The translations under genes and the position numbers were made by a program. The notes under the pieces are model-generated. The model was not told the DNA's origin. It searched no databases and saw nothing but the letters and a program-made list of their open reading frames with translations. From the NCBI GenBank assembly GCA_963169295.1, contig CAUJDD010000017.1:1-6142 (forward strand): a stretch of 6,142 nucleotides of DNA, written 5' to 3'. Below are positions 1 through 6,142 of the stretch, one piece after another; positions within the stretch are counted from its first letter, which is position 1, and every line of letters starts with the position of its first letter. Source of the DNA: UBA4416 sp020846025 (GTDB lineage: Bacteria; Bacteroidota; Bacteroidia; B-17B0; Aurantibacillaceae).

Positions 1-1
1 G

Positions 2-985
2 GTTGCAGATTCTTCTAAAATAGCAGAAGCTCTAGTAAATGCTTTAAAAAACGGCAAAAAGATAACTGTTGTAGTAGAATTACAAGCACGTTTTGATGAA
101 GAAAATAATATTTATTGGGCCAATAAATTACAAGAAGAAGGTGCTAACGTAATATATGGTGTACCTGGATTAAAAGTACACAGCAAATTATTTTTAATAA
201 CTTGTCGCGAAAAAGGAAGAGAGGTAAAATATGCTCACATCGGTACAGGTAATTTTAACGAAAAATCTGCTCGTATATACACCGATTTTAGCCTTTTAAC
301 AGCCGATAAGAACATTACACATGAGGTTTCTCAAGTGTTTGATTTTTACAGTAACAACTTTAGAATTGGTTCATATCAACATTTAGCAGTTGCTCCATTT
401 TTTATGCGTTCAACTTTTACAGAATTAGTAGAAAACGAAATTAAAAATGCCAAATCTGGAAGGAAAGCATACATGATATTAAAAATGAATAGTTTGGTAG
501 ATAAAAAGATGATTGAGAAACTTTATCAAGCATCACAAGCTGGTGTTCAAATTTCATTAATTGTTCGCGGTATTTGCTCATTAGTTACAGAAATAGAAGG
601 TTATAGTGAAAACATAAAAGCATATAGTATTGTTGATAAATATTTAGAACACTCTAGGGTATTTATATTTGGAAATAATGGAAATGAAAAAATATATTTA
701 ACCTCTGCCGATTGGATGAGTAGAAACCTAGATAATAGAAGTGAGGTGGCAGTTCCTATTTATAATCCCGAGATAAAGCAACAAATTAGAGACATCATAA
801 ATATTCAATTAGCAGGAAATACAAAAGTACGCATACTAGATAGAATGCAACAAAACCAATACAAGAAACCTAAAATAGGTGAACGGAAAATAAGAGTTCA
901 GGACGAAATTTATGAATATCTAAAAAATGACATTCATCAAAATTCCCAACATTCTAAAACTAAAAAACAACGCACTATAATATGA
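2..985 (+). CDS. ppk1: Polyphosphate kinase 1, C-terminal part (5' end outside the window)
   Basis: This is the catalytic C-terminal half of PPK1, which reversibly moves the gamma-phosphate of ATP onto inorganic polyphosphate. The frame is open from base 2 and gives 327 residues; E. coli PPK1 has 688, so roughly half is missing upstream. Seen here: QARFDEENNIYWA (fragment residues 28-40), GVPGLKVHSKLFLI (53-66), YAHIGTGNFNEKSARIYTDF (77-96) and SIVDKYLEHSRVFIF (near 209-223). H60 and H79 match E. coli H435 (the autophosphorylated histidine) and H454, with identical 19-residue spacing. H217 matches H592 and R30 matches R405, also at conserved spacing, so the visible active site is intact. After the family's usual end (KIRVQDEIYEYLK) there is a polar, basic tail of about 20 residues. 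A GTG at 335 lies inside the conserved domain and is not the start. The TGA stop overlaps the next gene's ATG by four bases. Confidence 0.97.
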   Translation, partial: VADSSKIAEALVNALKNGKKITVVVELQARFDEENNIYWANKLQEEGANVIYGVPGLKVHSKLFLITCREKGREVKYAHIGTGNFNEKSARIYTDFSLLTADKNITHEVSQVFDFYSNNFRIGSYQHLAVAPFFMRSTFTELVENEIKNAKSGRKAYMILKMNSLVDKKMIEKLYQASQAGVQISLIVRGICSLVTEIEGYSENIKAYSIVDKYLEHSRVFIFGNNGNEKIYLTSADWMSRNLDNRSEVAVPIYNPEIKQQIRDIINIQLAGNTKVRILDRMQQNQYKKPKIGERKIRVQDEIYEYLKNDIHQNSQHSKTKKQRTII

Positions 986-1863
986 TTTTCGCAGCTATAG
1001 ATATTGGAAGTAATGCCATGCGCTTATTATTGTGTAGAGTATATGAAGTAAATGGTAAAGCACACTTTAATAAAGAAGAACTCATACGTATACCTATAAG
1101 GCTAGGTGAAGATGTTTTTATTCACGGTAAAATATCCGATAAAAAAATGGATAAATTATTGTCGGCTATGAAAGGATTTAATGAACTTATCAAAGTTTTT
1201 GAAGTAAATGGATATAGAGCAGTAGCCACAAGCGCTATGCGAGATGCAACTAATGGTGAGTTCATTATTCAAAGAATTAAAAACGAAATTGGACTTAATA
1301 TTGAAATTATAGATGGTACAAAAGAAGCTCAACTGGTATTCTCTAATCACATTGAGGAAATTTTAAACCCAAAACATTCATATTTATACATTGATGTAGG
1401 TGGAGGTAGTACCGAACTAACTTTATATAGCAACCATAAAGTGATTGCTTCACAATCATTTAATATCGGCACAGTAAGAATGTTACTAAACAAAGTGGAA
1501 AAGGATGAGTGGGAACTAATGAAAAAATGGGTGAAAGAAACCACCTATGGTTATCGCCCGTTAAAAGCCATTGGGTCAGGAGGCAACATTAATAAATTGC
1601 TAAAAATGAGTAAAAAGAACAATAAACACATGAGTTATAACAAACTTAAAGACTTAAACGATATGCTCAACTCCTATTCATACAATGAACGTGTTGAAGT
1701 TTTAGGTTTGAAACCAGACCGTGCCGATGTGATTGTTCATGCTTCTAAAATATTTATAACCATTATGAAAAATGCCGAAATTGAGGAGATCTTTATCCCA
1801 CAAATAGGTTTATCAGATGGTATCGTTCATGATTTGTACGAACAATTCAAAACAAAAAAATAA
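982..1863 (+). CDS. ppx: Exopolyphosphatase, compact Ppx/GppA family
   Basis: This 293-residue protein is a Ppx/GppA phosphatase of the actin-like ATPase fold. It is predicted to release orthophosphate from polyphosphate ends or to hydrolyse pppGpp. Motifs in order: AAIDIGSNAMRLLL (residues 4-17, first phosphate loop), LGEDV (41-45), ATSAMRDATN (82-91), DGTKEAQLVF (111-120, with E115 at the likely catalytic glutamate), YIDVGGGSTELTLY (136-149, second phosphate loop), AIGSGGNINKL (196-206), GLKPDRADVIVHA (242-254) and GLSDGIV (276-282). It ends after the two-lobed Ppx domain, so it lacks the C-terminal HD-type region of E. coli Ppx (about 513 aa). The start is set by the ATGA overlap with ppk1 and by the first phosphate loop beginning right after it. 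Overlap implies co-transcription and translational coupling with ppk1. Exopolyphosphatase is favoured over pppGpp phosphatase because of this pairing, but sequence alone cannot separate the two. Confidence 0.93.
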   Translation: MIFAAIDIGSNAMRLLLCRVYEVNGKAHFNKEELIRIPIRLGEDVFIHGKISDKKMDKLLSAMKGFNELIKVFEVNGYRAVATSAMRDATNGEFIIQRIKNEIGLNIEIIDGTKEAQLVFSNHIEEILNPKHSYLYIDVGGGSTELTLYSNHKVIASQSFNIGTVRMLLNKVEKDEWELMKKWVKETTYGYRPLKAIGSGGNINKLLKMSKKNNKHMSYNKLKDLNDMLNSYSYNERVEVLGLKPDRADVIVHASKIFITIMKNAEIEEIFIPQIGLSDGIVHDLYEQFKTKK

Positions 1864-1932
1864 AAATAATCCTAGTTTACAATAAATTGTGAATTAAGTA
1901 AATTGTTAAATGATTATATTTAACTTTTATTT

Positions 1933-2640
1933 ATGAGCAAAAACTTAGTTATTATTCCTACTTATAACGAAATCGAAAACATTGAAAAAATGATTCGTAC
2001 CGTTTTTGCCTTGCCTCGAGAATTTGATATTTTAATTGTAGATGATGGCTCTCCTGATGGAACTGCCCTAAAGGTTAAGGAGCTTCAAACAGTTTTTACA
2101 GAGAATCTACATTTACAAGAACGTAAAGGAAAATTGGGTCTTGGAACCGCCTACATTCATGGTTTTAAATGGGCTTTAGCTAAAGGTTTTGAATATATTT
2201 TTGAAATGGATTGCGACTTTAGCCACAATCCTAATGATTTATTACGCCTGTTAGATGCCTGTGAAAAAGGAGCTGATGTAGCCGTAGGCTCAAGATATGT
2301 AAAAGGAGGAAACGTAAGTAATTGGGATATGAAACGAATTTTACTTTCTTATTTTGCATCGTTATATGTCCGTTTAATATTATGGTTTAATGTAAAAGAT
2401 ACCACCGCCGGATTTAAATGCTACAAACGTAAAGTTTTAGAAACCATTGAACTAGACAATATTAAATTTATGGGATACGCCTTTCAAATAGAAATGAAAT
2501 ATTCAGCCTATAAAAAAGGGTTTAAAATTGTAGAAGTACCTATCACTTTTGTGGATAGAGTACTAGGAACTAGTAAAATGAGTTCAAAGATATTCAAAGA
2601 AGCTTTCTTAGGAGTTTTACAGATGCGTTTCAGTAAGTAA
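1933..2640 (+). CDS. Polyprenyl-phosphate mannose (or hexose) synthase, GT2 family
   Basis: This 235-residue GT-A glycosyltransferase resembles DPM1 and Ppm1 catalytic domains, which transfer mannose from GDP-mannose to a polyprenyl phosphate on the inner face of the cytoplasmic membrane. Motifs in order: LVIIPTYNEIENI (residues 5-17), ILIVDDGSPDGTA (33-45), RKGKLGLGTAYIHGF (64-78), EMDCDFSHNP (91-100, with D93 and D95 as the DXD metal site), VAVGSRYVKGG (116-126), DTTAGFKCYKR (156-166) and FVDRVLGTSKMS (206-217). The last motif is characteristic of dolichyl-phosphate mannose synthases. There is no C-terminal membrane-spanning domain, so it should be a soluble or peripheral single-domain enzyme like the short DPM1 form. 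The start is the ATG immediately before the first beta strand; no Shine-Dalgarno is visible. It lies 69 bp after ppx, so it may have its own promoter or be read through from the operon. The sugar (mannose or glucose) is not certain from sequence. Confidence 0.9.
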   Translation: MSKNLVIIPTYNEIENIEKMIRTVFALPREFDILIVDDGSPDGTALKVKELQTVFTENLHLQERKGKLGLGTAYIHGFKWALAKGFEYIFEMDCDFSHNPNDLLRLLDACEKGADVAVGSRYVKGGNVSNWDMKRILLSYFASLYVRLILWFNVKDTTAGFKCYKRKVLETIELDNIKFMGYAFQIEMKYSAYKKGFKIVEVPITFVDRVLGTSKMSSKIFKEAFLGVLQMRFSK

Positions 2641-2657
2641 TCTTACAAACTTTGTAA
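2633..2657. terminator. Overlapping short inverted repeats at the convergent gene junction
   Basis: Two mutually exclusive dyads span the stop codons of the GT2 and threonine aldolase genes. The first is GTAAG-TAAT-CTTAC (2633-2646). The second is a perfect 15-mer, TTACAAA-C-TTTGTAA (2643-2657). On the + strand the second is followed by TTGCTTTTTAG (2658-2668), which includes a short T run. Position suggests a weak bidirectional terminator, but the stems are short and AT-rich, and the second dyad overlaps aldolase codons. It could therefore be chance. Confidence 0.25.
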
Positions 2658-3659
2658 TTGCTTTTTAGTTTCACCAAGCATATCATCTGTAAAATCTAGA
2701 TGAGTTACCATTCTAATTGTTTGTTTACCAAAAACAGAAACTTTGATATGATGCTTAGCTAGTTGTTCTACAAATTCATCAGTAGTGTATTTATCCGTTA
2801 GTTTAAAAACAACAATATTAGTTTCAACCGGAAGCACCTGCTCAATATAATTTAAAGACAATAAAGTATTCTCTATCTGCTTAGCACGTTCATGATCGTC
2901 CTTTAATCGGGCAATATGATTATCTAGTGCGTAAATACCTGCGGAGGCTAAATAACCAGCCTGTCGCATTCCACCACCAAATACCTTTCTAATTTTTCTA
3001 GCTTTTTTAATAAAAGTATTTGCTCCCAACAATACTGAACCAACAGGCGCTCCTAATCCTTTAGATAAACATACTGATATTGAATGAAATTGTTTTCCTA
3101 TTTCACTTACTGAGTAATTTGCTTGTATAATTGCATTAAAAATTCTTGCACCGTCTAAGTGTAATTTTAGATGTTCTTTTTCACACAATTGTTTTATATC
3201 TGCAATTTGCTGTAGTGCATAAACACTTCCACCTGCCTTATTTACTGTATTTTCAAGACACACTAAAGTAGTTTTTGCAAGCCAATCATAATCTGCATTA
3301 ATACAATCTTTAATCATTGTAGCCGTTAGCTGTCCTCTATCGCCTTTTATTAATCTTGCTTGCACACCAGAGTTTGAAGCAATGCCTCCACCTTCGTAAT
3401 TATAAATGTGAGCTGTTTCATCACAAATTAATTCATCTCCCAATTGAGTATGACATCTAATTGCAATTTGATTTGTCATGGTTCCACTTGGGCAAAATAA
3501 ACCAGCCTCCATGCCAAATAACTGAGCTGCTTTTGTTTCAAGTTGAATAACGGTTTCATCTTCTTCAAATACATCATCACCTACCTTTGCACTATACATT
3601 GCTTCCAACATCGCTTTAGTAGGCTTAGTAACAGTATCGCTTCTTAAATCTATATACAT
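2643..3659 (-). CDS. ltaE: Low-specificity L-threonine aldolase (PLP-dependent)
   Basis: This 338-residue fold-type I PLP enzyme is predicted to cleave L-threonine and L-allo-threonine to glycine and acetaldehyde in the cytoplasm. Length matches the family (E. coli LtaE has 333). Motifs: DLRSDTVTKPTKAMLEAM (residues 4-21), VGDDVFEEDETV (26-37), GLFCPSGTMTNQIA (53-66, phosphate-binding turn), DETAHIYNYEGGG (80-92, with H84 as the residue stacking on PLP), LHLDGARIFNA (166-176, with D169 facing the pyridine nitrogen), CLSKGLGAPVGS (197-208, with K200 as the Schiff-base lysine), FGGGMRQAGYLA (227-238) and IRMVTH (315-320, with R316 as the likely substrate-carboxylate arginine). All expected catalytic residues are present. 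The start is set by the conserved N-terminal YIDLRSDT motif beginning right after the ATG. The stop is TAA. It follows the M42 peptidase on the same strand by 60 bp and converges on the GT2 gene with a 2-bp gap. Confidence 0.95.
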   Translation of the reverse strand: MYIDLRSDTVTKPTKAMLEAMYSAKVGDDVFEEDETVIQLETKAAQLFGMEAGLFCPSGTMTNQIAIRCHTQLGDELICDETAHIYNYEGGGIASNSGVQARLIKGDRGQLTATMIKDCINADYDWLAKTTLVCLENTVNKAGGSVYALQQIADIKQLCEKEHLKLHLDGARIFNAIIQANYSVSEIGKQFHSISVCLSKGLGAPVGSVLLGANTFIKKARKIRKVFGGGMRQAGYLASAGIYALDNHIARLKDDHERAKQIENTLLSLNYIEQVLPVETNIVVFKLTDKYTTDEFVEQLAKHHIKVSVFGKQTIRMVTHLDFTDDMLGETKKQLQSL

Positions 3660-3719
3660 TTAATTTTAAATATAATAAAAAATAGTCGTTCTATCTAATT
3701 AATAAGTAAACTTCAGTTA

Positions 3720-4637
3720 CTACAAATGACTCATTAGCATTTTATATAACTGTATCATTGTTTCAATATCTTTTTTGTGTACTTTTTCGTTAGGCGTATG
3801 CACAAATTGTTCGCCTGCCCCTATAAAACACCAATCCCAAGCATATTCGGCCATTTGCAATTCCTTAGCATCACTCCCTCCCGAACCTTCCACTTCTAAC
3901 TGAAATGGGATTTTATGTTTTTGAGCTAAAGCAATTATTTTATTAATATAACTTCTTCTTGGTATTAAACTATCTCGCATACTTATCACAGGACCTTTTC
4001 CTGGCAATACACCATCTGAAATCCAAGAAATATCTGAAATCAGAGCTTGAGATATTTTATAATTCTTAGCTAAATATTTTTGTAAATAAGATACACTTCC
4101 TCCACCATGTTCTTCCCAAGTACTAAATACAATAGCCCCATCTTTTAATGTTTCCGCCACTTTTAACGCATTAAAAACTCCTAATCGATTATCCATATAA
4201 CAACACTGCACATAATCATTATCCTCGCGCCAGTTGGATTTAAATACTAATTCGGTACCTGTATCAAAATTCCGTTTTGCCTTATATTCTAACGAATCTT
4301 TTACCACATTAAGGGTTGCTTTGCAAATACCTTTGCTGTCACTTCCTACCAATTCGTATCCTTTTTCAATTCTTGGACCTCCAATCTTAACAAGTTGTTT
4401 ACCATATCTTACTGTAAATCCAATACTATCCATGTGAGCAAAAATAGCTGTACGTGGTTTTCCAAATATTAAGATGATATTATCCTGAAATCCTTTTCCG
4501 TGAATTATCTTCGGTTTATGTTTCCATTTTTTAGATTCTTTTGTAATATAAAGCAACAAAAATTCTTTCATAGCTATCTCATTGCCACTTGGGGCATGTA
4601 TAGCACACATGGTTTTAAGTAAGCTTAAATTTATCAT
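3720..4637 (-). CDS. M42-type metallopeptidase (aminopeptidase), short form
   Basis: This 305-residue co-catalytic dizinc (or dicobalt) hydrolase of the M42/M20 clan is probably a cytoplasmic aminopeptidase that trims peptides. Motifs: IHAPSGNE (residues 13-20), IFAHMDSIGFTV (65-76, with metal ligand H68 and D70), YMDNRLGVFNAL (147-158, with bridging D149), STWEEHGGGS (172-181, with base E175 and ligand E176), ALISDISW (198-205, with ligand D202), GSGGSDAKELQ (251-261) and FVHTPNEKVH (278-287, with ligand H280). All five metal ligands and the general base are present, so it should be active. M42 enzymes are usually about 350 residues; this one is shorter, mainly between H68 and D149, where the PDZ-like dimerisation insert sits. 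That stretch is 81 residues against about 114 in the Pyrococcus TET2 enzyme. There is no signal peptide. The stop is TAG. It is probably co-transcribed with the downstream threonine aldolase gene. The exact peptide substrate is unknown, and an M20-like hydrolase is the alternative. Confidence 0.85.
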   Translation of the reverse strand: MINLSLLKTMCAIHAPSGNEIAMKEFLLLYITKESKKWKHKPKIIHGKGFQDNIILIFGKPRTAIFAHMDSIGFTVRYGKQLVKIGGPRIEKGYELVGSDSKGICKATLNVVKDSLEYKAKRNFDTGTELVFKSNWREDNDYVQCCYMDNRLGVFNALKVAETLKDGAIVFSTWEEHGGGSVSYLQKYLAKNYKISQALISDISWISDGVLPGKGPVISMRDSLIPRRSYINKIIALAQKHKIPFQLEVEGSGGSDAKELQMAEYAWDWCFIGAGEQFVHTPNEKVHKKDIETMIQLYKMLMSHL

Positions 4638-4754
4638 AAACGTAAAATTACAGATTAATCTCGTATTTCATTAAATAAAGTGTTTTATAATTAAGGTTCT
4701 TAATACACTACTGAATTATTTTTTTTACATTAGTCTTTTTAAATCTATTACACC
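4638..4754. promoter_or_regulatory. Divergent intergenic region with a dyad symmetry
   Basis: These 117 bp lie between the starts of the M42 peptidase (leftward) and the secreted propeller gene (rightward), so the promoters of both should lie here. It is very AT-rich. It contains a perfect dyad ATTAAG-GTT-CTTAAT (4690-4704) near the middle and a run of eight T (4719-4726). I could not find a convincing Bacteroidota -33/-7 pair (TTG with TAnnTTTG at proper spacing) on either strand, nor a Shine-Dalgarno before either ATG. The call rests on gene orientation, not on a recognised promoter. Confidence 0.45.
4690..4704. repeat. 15-bp perfect dyad in the divergent promoter region
   Basis: ATTAAG and CTTAAT are exact reverse complements separated by GTT. 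The dyad sits 50 bp before the propeller gene's ATG and 52 bp before the M42 peptidase's ATG, almost exactly midway. That placement would suit an operator for a dimeric regulator. The arms are only 6 bp in AT-rich DNA, so a chance match is quite possible. Confidence 0.3.
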
Positions 4755-6125
4755 ATGCGATTAATAGTATACATCGTTTTTATTATTCAATTATTTTTTC
4801 TAAAAAACATAATTGCACAAACCTACCCAAGCTTAAATATTAATTTACTTTCACACATCAATCCAGAAACTGACAATACAGGCTCAGATGGGCGTAAATA
4901 TTCTGGGTGCTGGGGCTGGTATCAACCTAGTAAAAACAAAGAATATGCTTTGATTGGAACCAGTAGTAAAACATATTTTGTAGATGTTACAAATCCAACA
5001 TCACCCATACTTTGCGATTCGGTAATGGCGGTGCAAGCAGGTTGTACTTGGCGTGAAATAAAAACATATCAAAATTATTGTTACATTGTAAGTGATGATA
5101 GTCCACCTAACTCATTTCAAATAGTAGATATGCAATATCTTCCCGATTCTGTTCATTTAGTATATAATGGAACAGATTATTTTGAACGATGCCACACTAT
5201 TTTTGTAGATAATTCTAATTTATATTGTGGTTCTGTTACCGATGTGGGTGGAACCAGTTATTCCACCATGCGTGTTTACAGTTTAATTACTCCTACTGCA
5301 CCTACACTTATTCGTAAATTAGAGCAAGATATAAGTACTAGTGTTATCAGTGTAGTGCATGATATGTTTGTCCGTAATGACACTATTTTTGCTTCGTGCG
5401 GCAATAATGGTTTATATATACTAAAATTAACCACTACGGGTACATTTTCATTAATGCAATCATTTACAAATTATCCGTATGCTGGCTATAATCATAGTTC
5501 TTGGCAAAGTGATGATAGAAAGACTTTAGTATTTGCAGATGAAGTGAGTCCAGGCTTACCAGCTAAAGTCTTAGACATGTCAAATATTAATAATATAATA
5601 CTTGCTGATACCATTCGATCTAATTTTGGAGCTACTGCCCACAACCCTTACATTGTAGGAAATCGCTGGTGTTGGATAAGCTCTTATATTGATGGACTAT
5701 ACTTATACGATATTTCTGATCCATATAATACAACCATTTATGGATACTTTGACACTTATCCACAACACGGTACCAATGACAATATCTATAACCCAGCTTA
5801 TAGAGGAAATTGGGGAGCATATCCTTACTTACCTAGTAAAATTATCATTGCATTAGATATGCAAAATGGTTTGTTTATTTTGGATGGCGACAATACATAT
5901 AAAAACACAGTAGGAATTAAAGAAAACAATAAGGCTTCAATTTTATTTTCTTCTTATCCAAATCCTGCAAAAACTGTATTAAACTTAGTGATAGCTAATC
6001 AACAAAATAATATACTTCAGTTTGTTATTTCAAACTCTTTAGGAGAAGATTTAATAACCGAACAAATTCAAATAAAACAAGCATTAGAGAAAATACAAAT
6101 TCCAATTCAAAATTTAAGTACTTGA
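4755..6125 (+). CDS. Secreted choice-of-anchor B (LVIVD-like) propeller protein with interrupted T9SS sorting domain
   Basis: The 456 residues begin with a signal peptide: one Arg, a hydrophobic stretch at about 3-20, and likely cleavage after NIIA at residue 21. Seven LVIVD-like repeats follow, starting near residues 52, 97, 145, 200, 244, 294 and 353. They include YALIGTSSKTYFVDVTNPTS, GLYILKL, GLYLYDISDP and GLFILD, and indicate a seven-bladed beta-propeller of the 'choice-of-anchor B' family, whose biochemical function is unknown to me. Repeats 3-6 each carry a histidine at the same place (H147, H202, H247, H296); repeats 1 and 2 have Trp there. After a linker, SSYPNPAKTVLNL (399-411) opens a T9SS type A sorting domain, which should take the protein across the outer membrane. 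That domain ends early at TGA, at NLST, where the family has NLS-x-G-x-Y-F. The frame stays open after the stop to the window edge. Eight cysteines are present. The gene is probably monocistronic, read from the divergent region upstream. Confidence 0.85.
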   Translation: MRLIVYIVFIIQLFFLKNIIAQTYPSLNINLLSHINPETDNTGSDGRKYSGCWGWYQPSKNKEYALIGTSSKTYFVDVTNPTSPILCDSVMAVQAGCTWREIKTYQNYCYIVSDDSPPNSFQIVDMQYLPDSVHLVYNGTDYFERCHTIFVDNSNLYCGSVTDVGGTSYSTMRVYSLITPTAPTLIRKLEQDISTSVISVVHDMFVRNDTIFASCGNNGLYILKLTTTGTFSLMQSFTNYPYAGYNHSSWQSDDRKTLVFADEVSPGLPAKVLDMSNINNIILADTIRSNFGATAHNPYIVGNRWCWISSYIDGLYLYDISDPYNTTIYGYFDTYPQHGTNDNIYNPAYRGNWGAYPYLPSKIIIALDMQNGLFILDGDNTYKNTVGIKENNKASILFSSYPNPAKTVLNLVIANQQNNILQFVISNSLGEDLITEQIQIKQALEKIQIPIQNLST

Positions 6126-6142
6126 ACTTATTTCATTAATAT
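6123..6142 (+). pseudogene. Continuation of the T9SS sorting domain after an in-frame TGA
   Basis: The codons after the stop of the propeller gene read ACT TAT TTC ATT AAT in the same frame, giving T-Y-F-I-N. Type A sorting domains typically continue from NLS or NLP with x-G-x-Y-x-(V/I) and finish 15-25 residues later. Replacing TGA (6123-6125) with GGA would restore NLSTGTYFIN, a near-perfect family match. The window ends before the true C-terminus, so how far the remnant extends cannot be seen. Confidence 0.55.

Noticed and set aside
335..985. A separate 216-residue gene starting at the GTG at 335
   Set aside because: The same frame is open back to base 2 and encodes PPK1 active-site motifs (KVHSK, HIGTGNF) upstream; 335 is an internal Val codon.
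1156..1544. Two antisense open frames of 64 and 65 codons (1156-1350 and 1347-1544, -)
   Set aside because: They lie wholly inside ppx, whose frame is full of family motifs, and their translations show no recognisable domain.
1881..1892. ACAAT-AA-ATTGT inverted repeat after ppx as a terminator
   Set aside because: The arms are only 5 bp with a 2-base loop, AT-rich, and not followed by a T run.
4234..4437. A 67-codon + strand open frame inside the M42 peptidase gene
   Set aside because: It is antisense to a well-supported coding region and has no recognisable features.
4719..4730. The T8 run as the tail of an intrinsic terminator with the dyad at 4690-4704
   Set aside because: No + strand gene ends upstream of it; the neighbours diverge. 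The dyad and T run are also separated by 14 bp.
5632..5820. A 62-codon - strand open frame inside the propeller gene
   Set aside because: It is the antisense of propeller repeats with conserved motifs on the + strand; the Cys and Tyr richness is a by-product.
6123..6125. TGA read as glycine through an alternative genetic code (as in Gracilibacteria/SR1)
   Set aside because: The T9SS domain points to Bacteroidota, which use TGA as stop, and ppk1 ends at a TGA (983-985) in a classical ATGA overlap at the expected family length. A local mutation or error is simpler.

Overview
The window looks like ordinary chromosome from an AT-rich member of the Bacteroidota. Three things point there: a secreted beta-propeller protein carrying a type IX secretion system (T9SS) type A C-terminal sorting domain, start codons without recognisable Shine-Dalgarno sequences, and an upstream motif resembling the Bacteroidota -7 element. 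I cannot name a genus. Coding density is high, and the only gap longer than 70 bases is a 117-bp divergent intergenic region. I see no tRNA, rRNA, CRISPR array, insertion sequence or phage gene.

Layout, left to right. Bases 2-985 (+) are the C-terminal 327 residues of polyphosphate kinase 1, whose start lies outside the window. Its stop codon overlaps, as ATGA, the start of a compact Ppx/GppA-type exopolyphosphatase (982-1863, +), so polyphosphate synthesis and breakdown enzymes are encoded as one coupled unit. After 69 bp comes a single-domain GT2 glycosyltransferase of the polyprenyl/dolichyl-phosphate mannose synthase type (1933-2640, +). It meets head-on, with a 2-bp gap, a low-specificity L-threonine aldolase (2643-3659, -). 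Behind the aldolase on the same strand, 60 bp away, is a short M42-type metallopeptidase (3720-4637, -). A divergent intergenic region with a short perfect dyad separates this from a secreted 'choice-of-anchor B' seven-repeat propeller protein (4755-6125, +).

The most notable observation is at the far right. The propeller's T9SS sorting domain is cut by an in-frame TGA exactly where the family's conserved glycine is expected, and the same frame continues with the expected T-Y-F-I-N after the stop. This suggests a recent single-base nonsense change (GGA to TGA) or a sequence error. It would leave the protein without the end of its export and anchoring signal.

Apart from the ppk-ppx pair, the genes are housekeeping or secreted-protein genes with no evident common pathway. 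I do not see a previously undescribed system here. The points worth checking are the interrupted sorting domain, the repeated histidines of the propeller, the reduced M42 insert domain, and the tight convergent junction.
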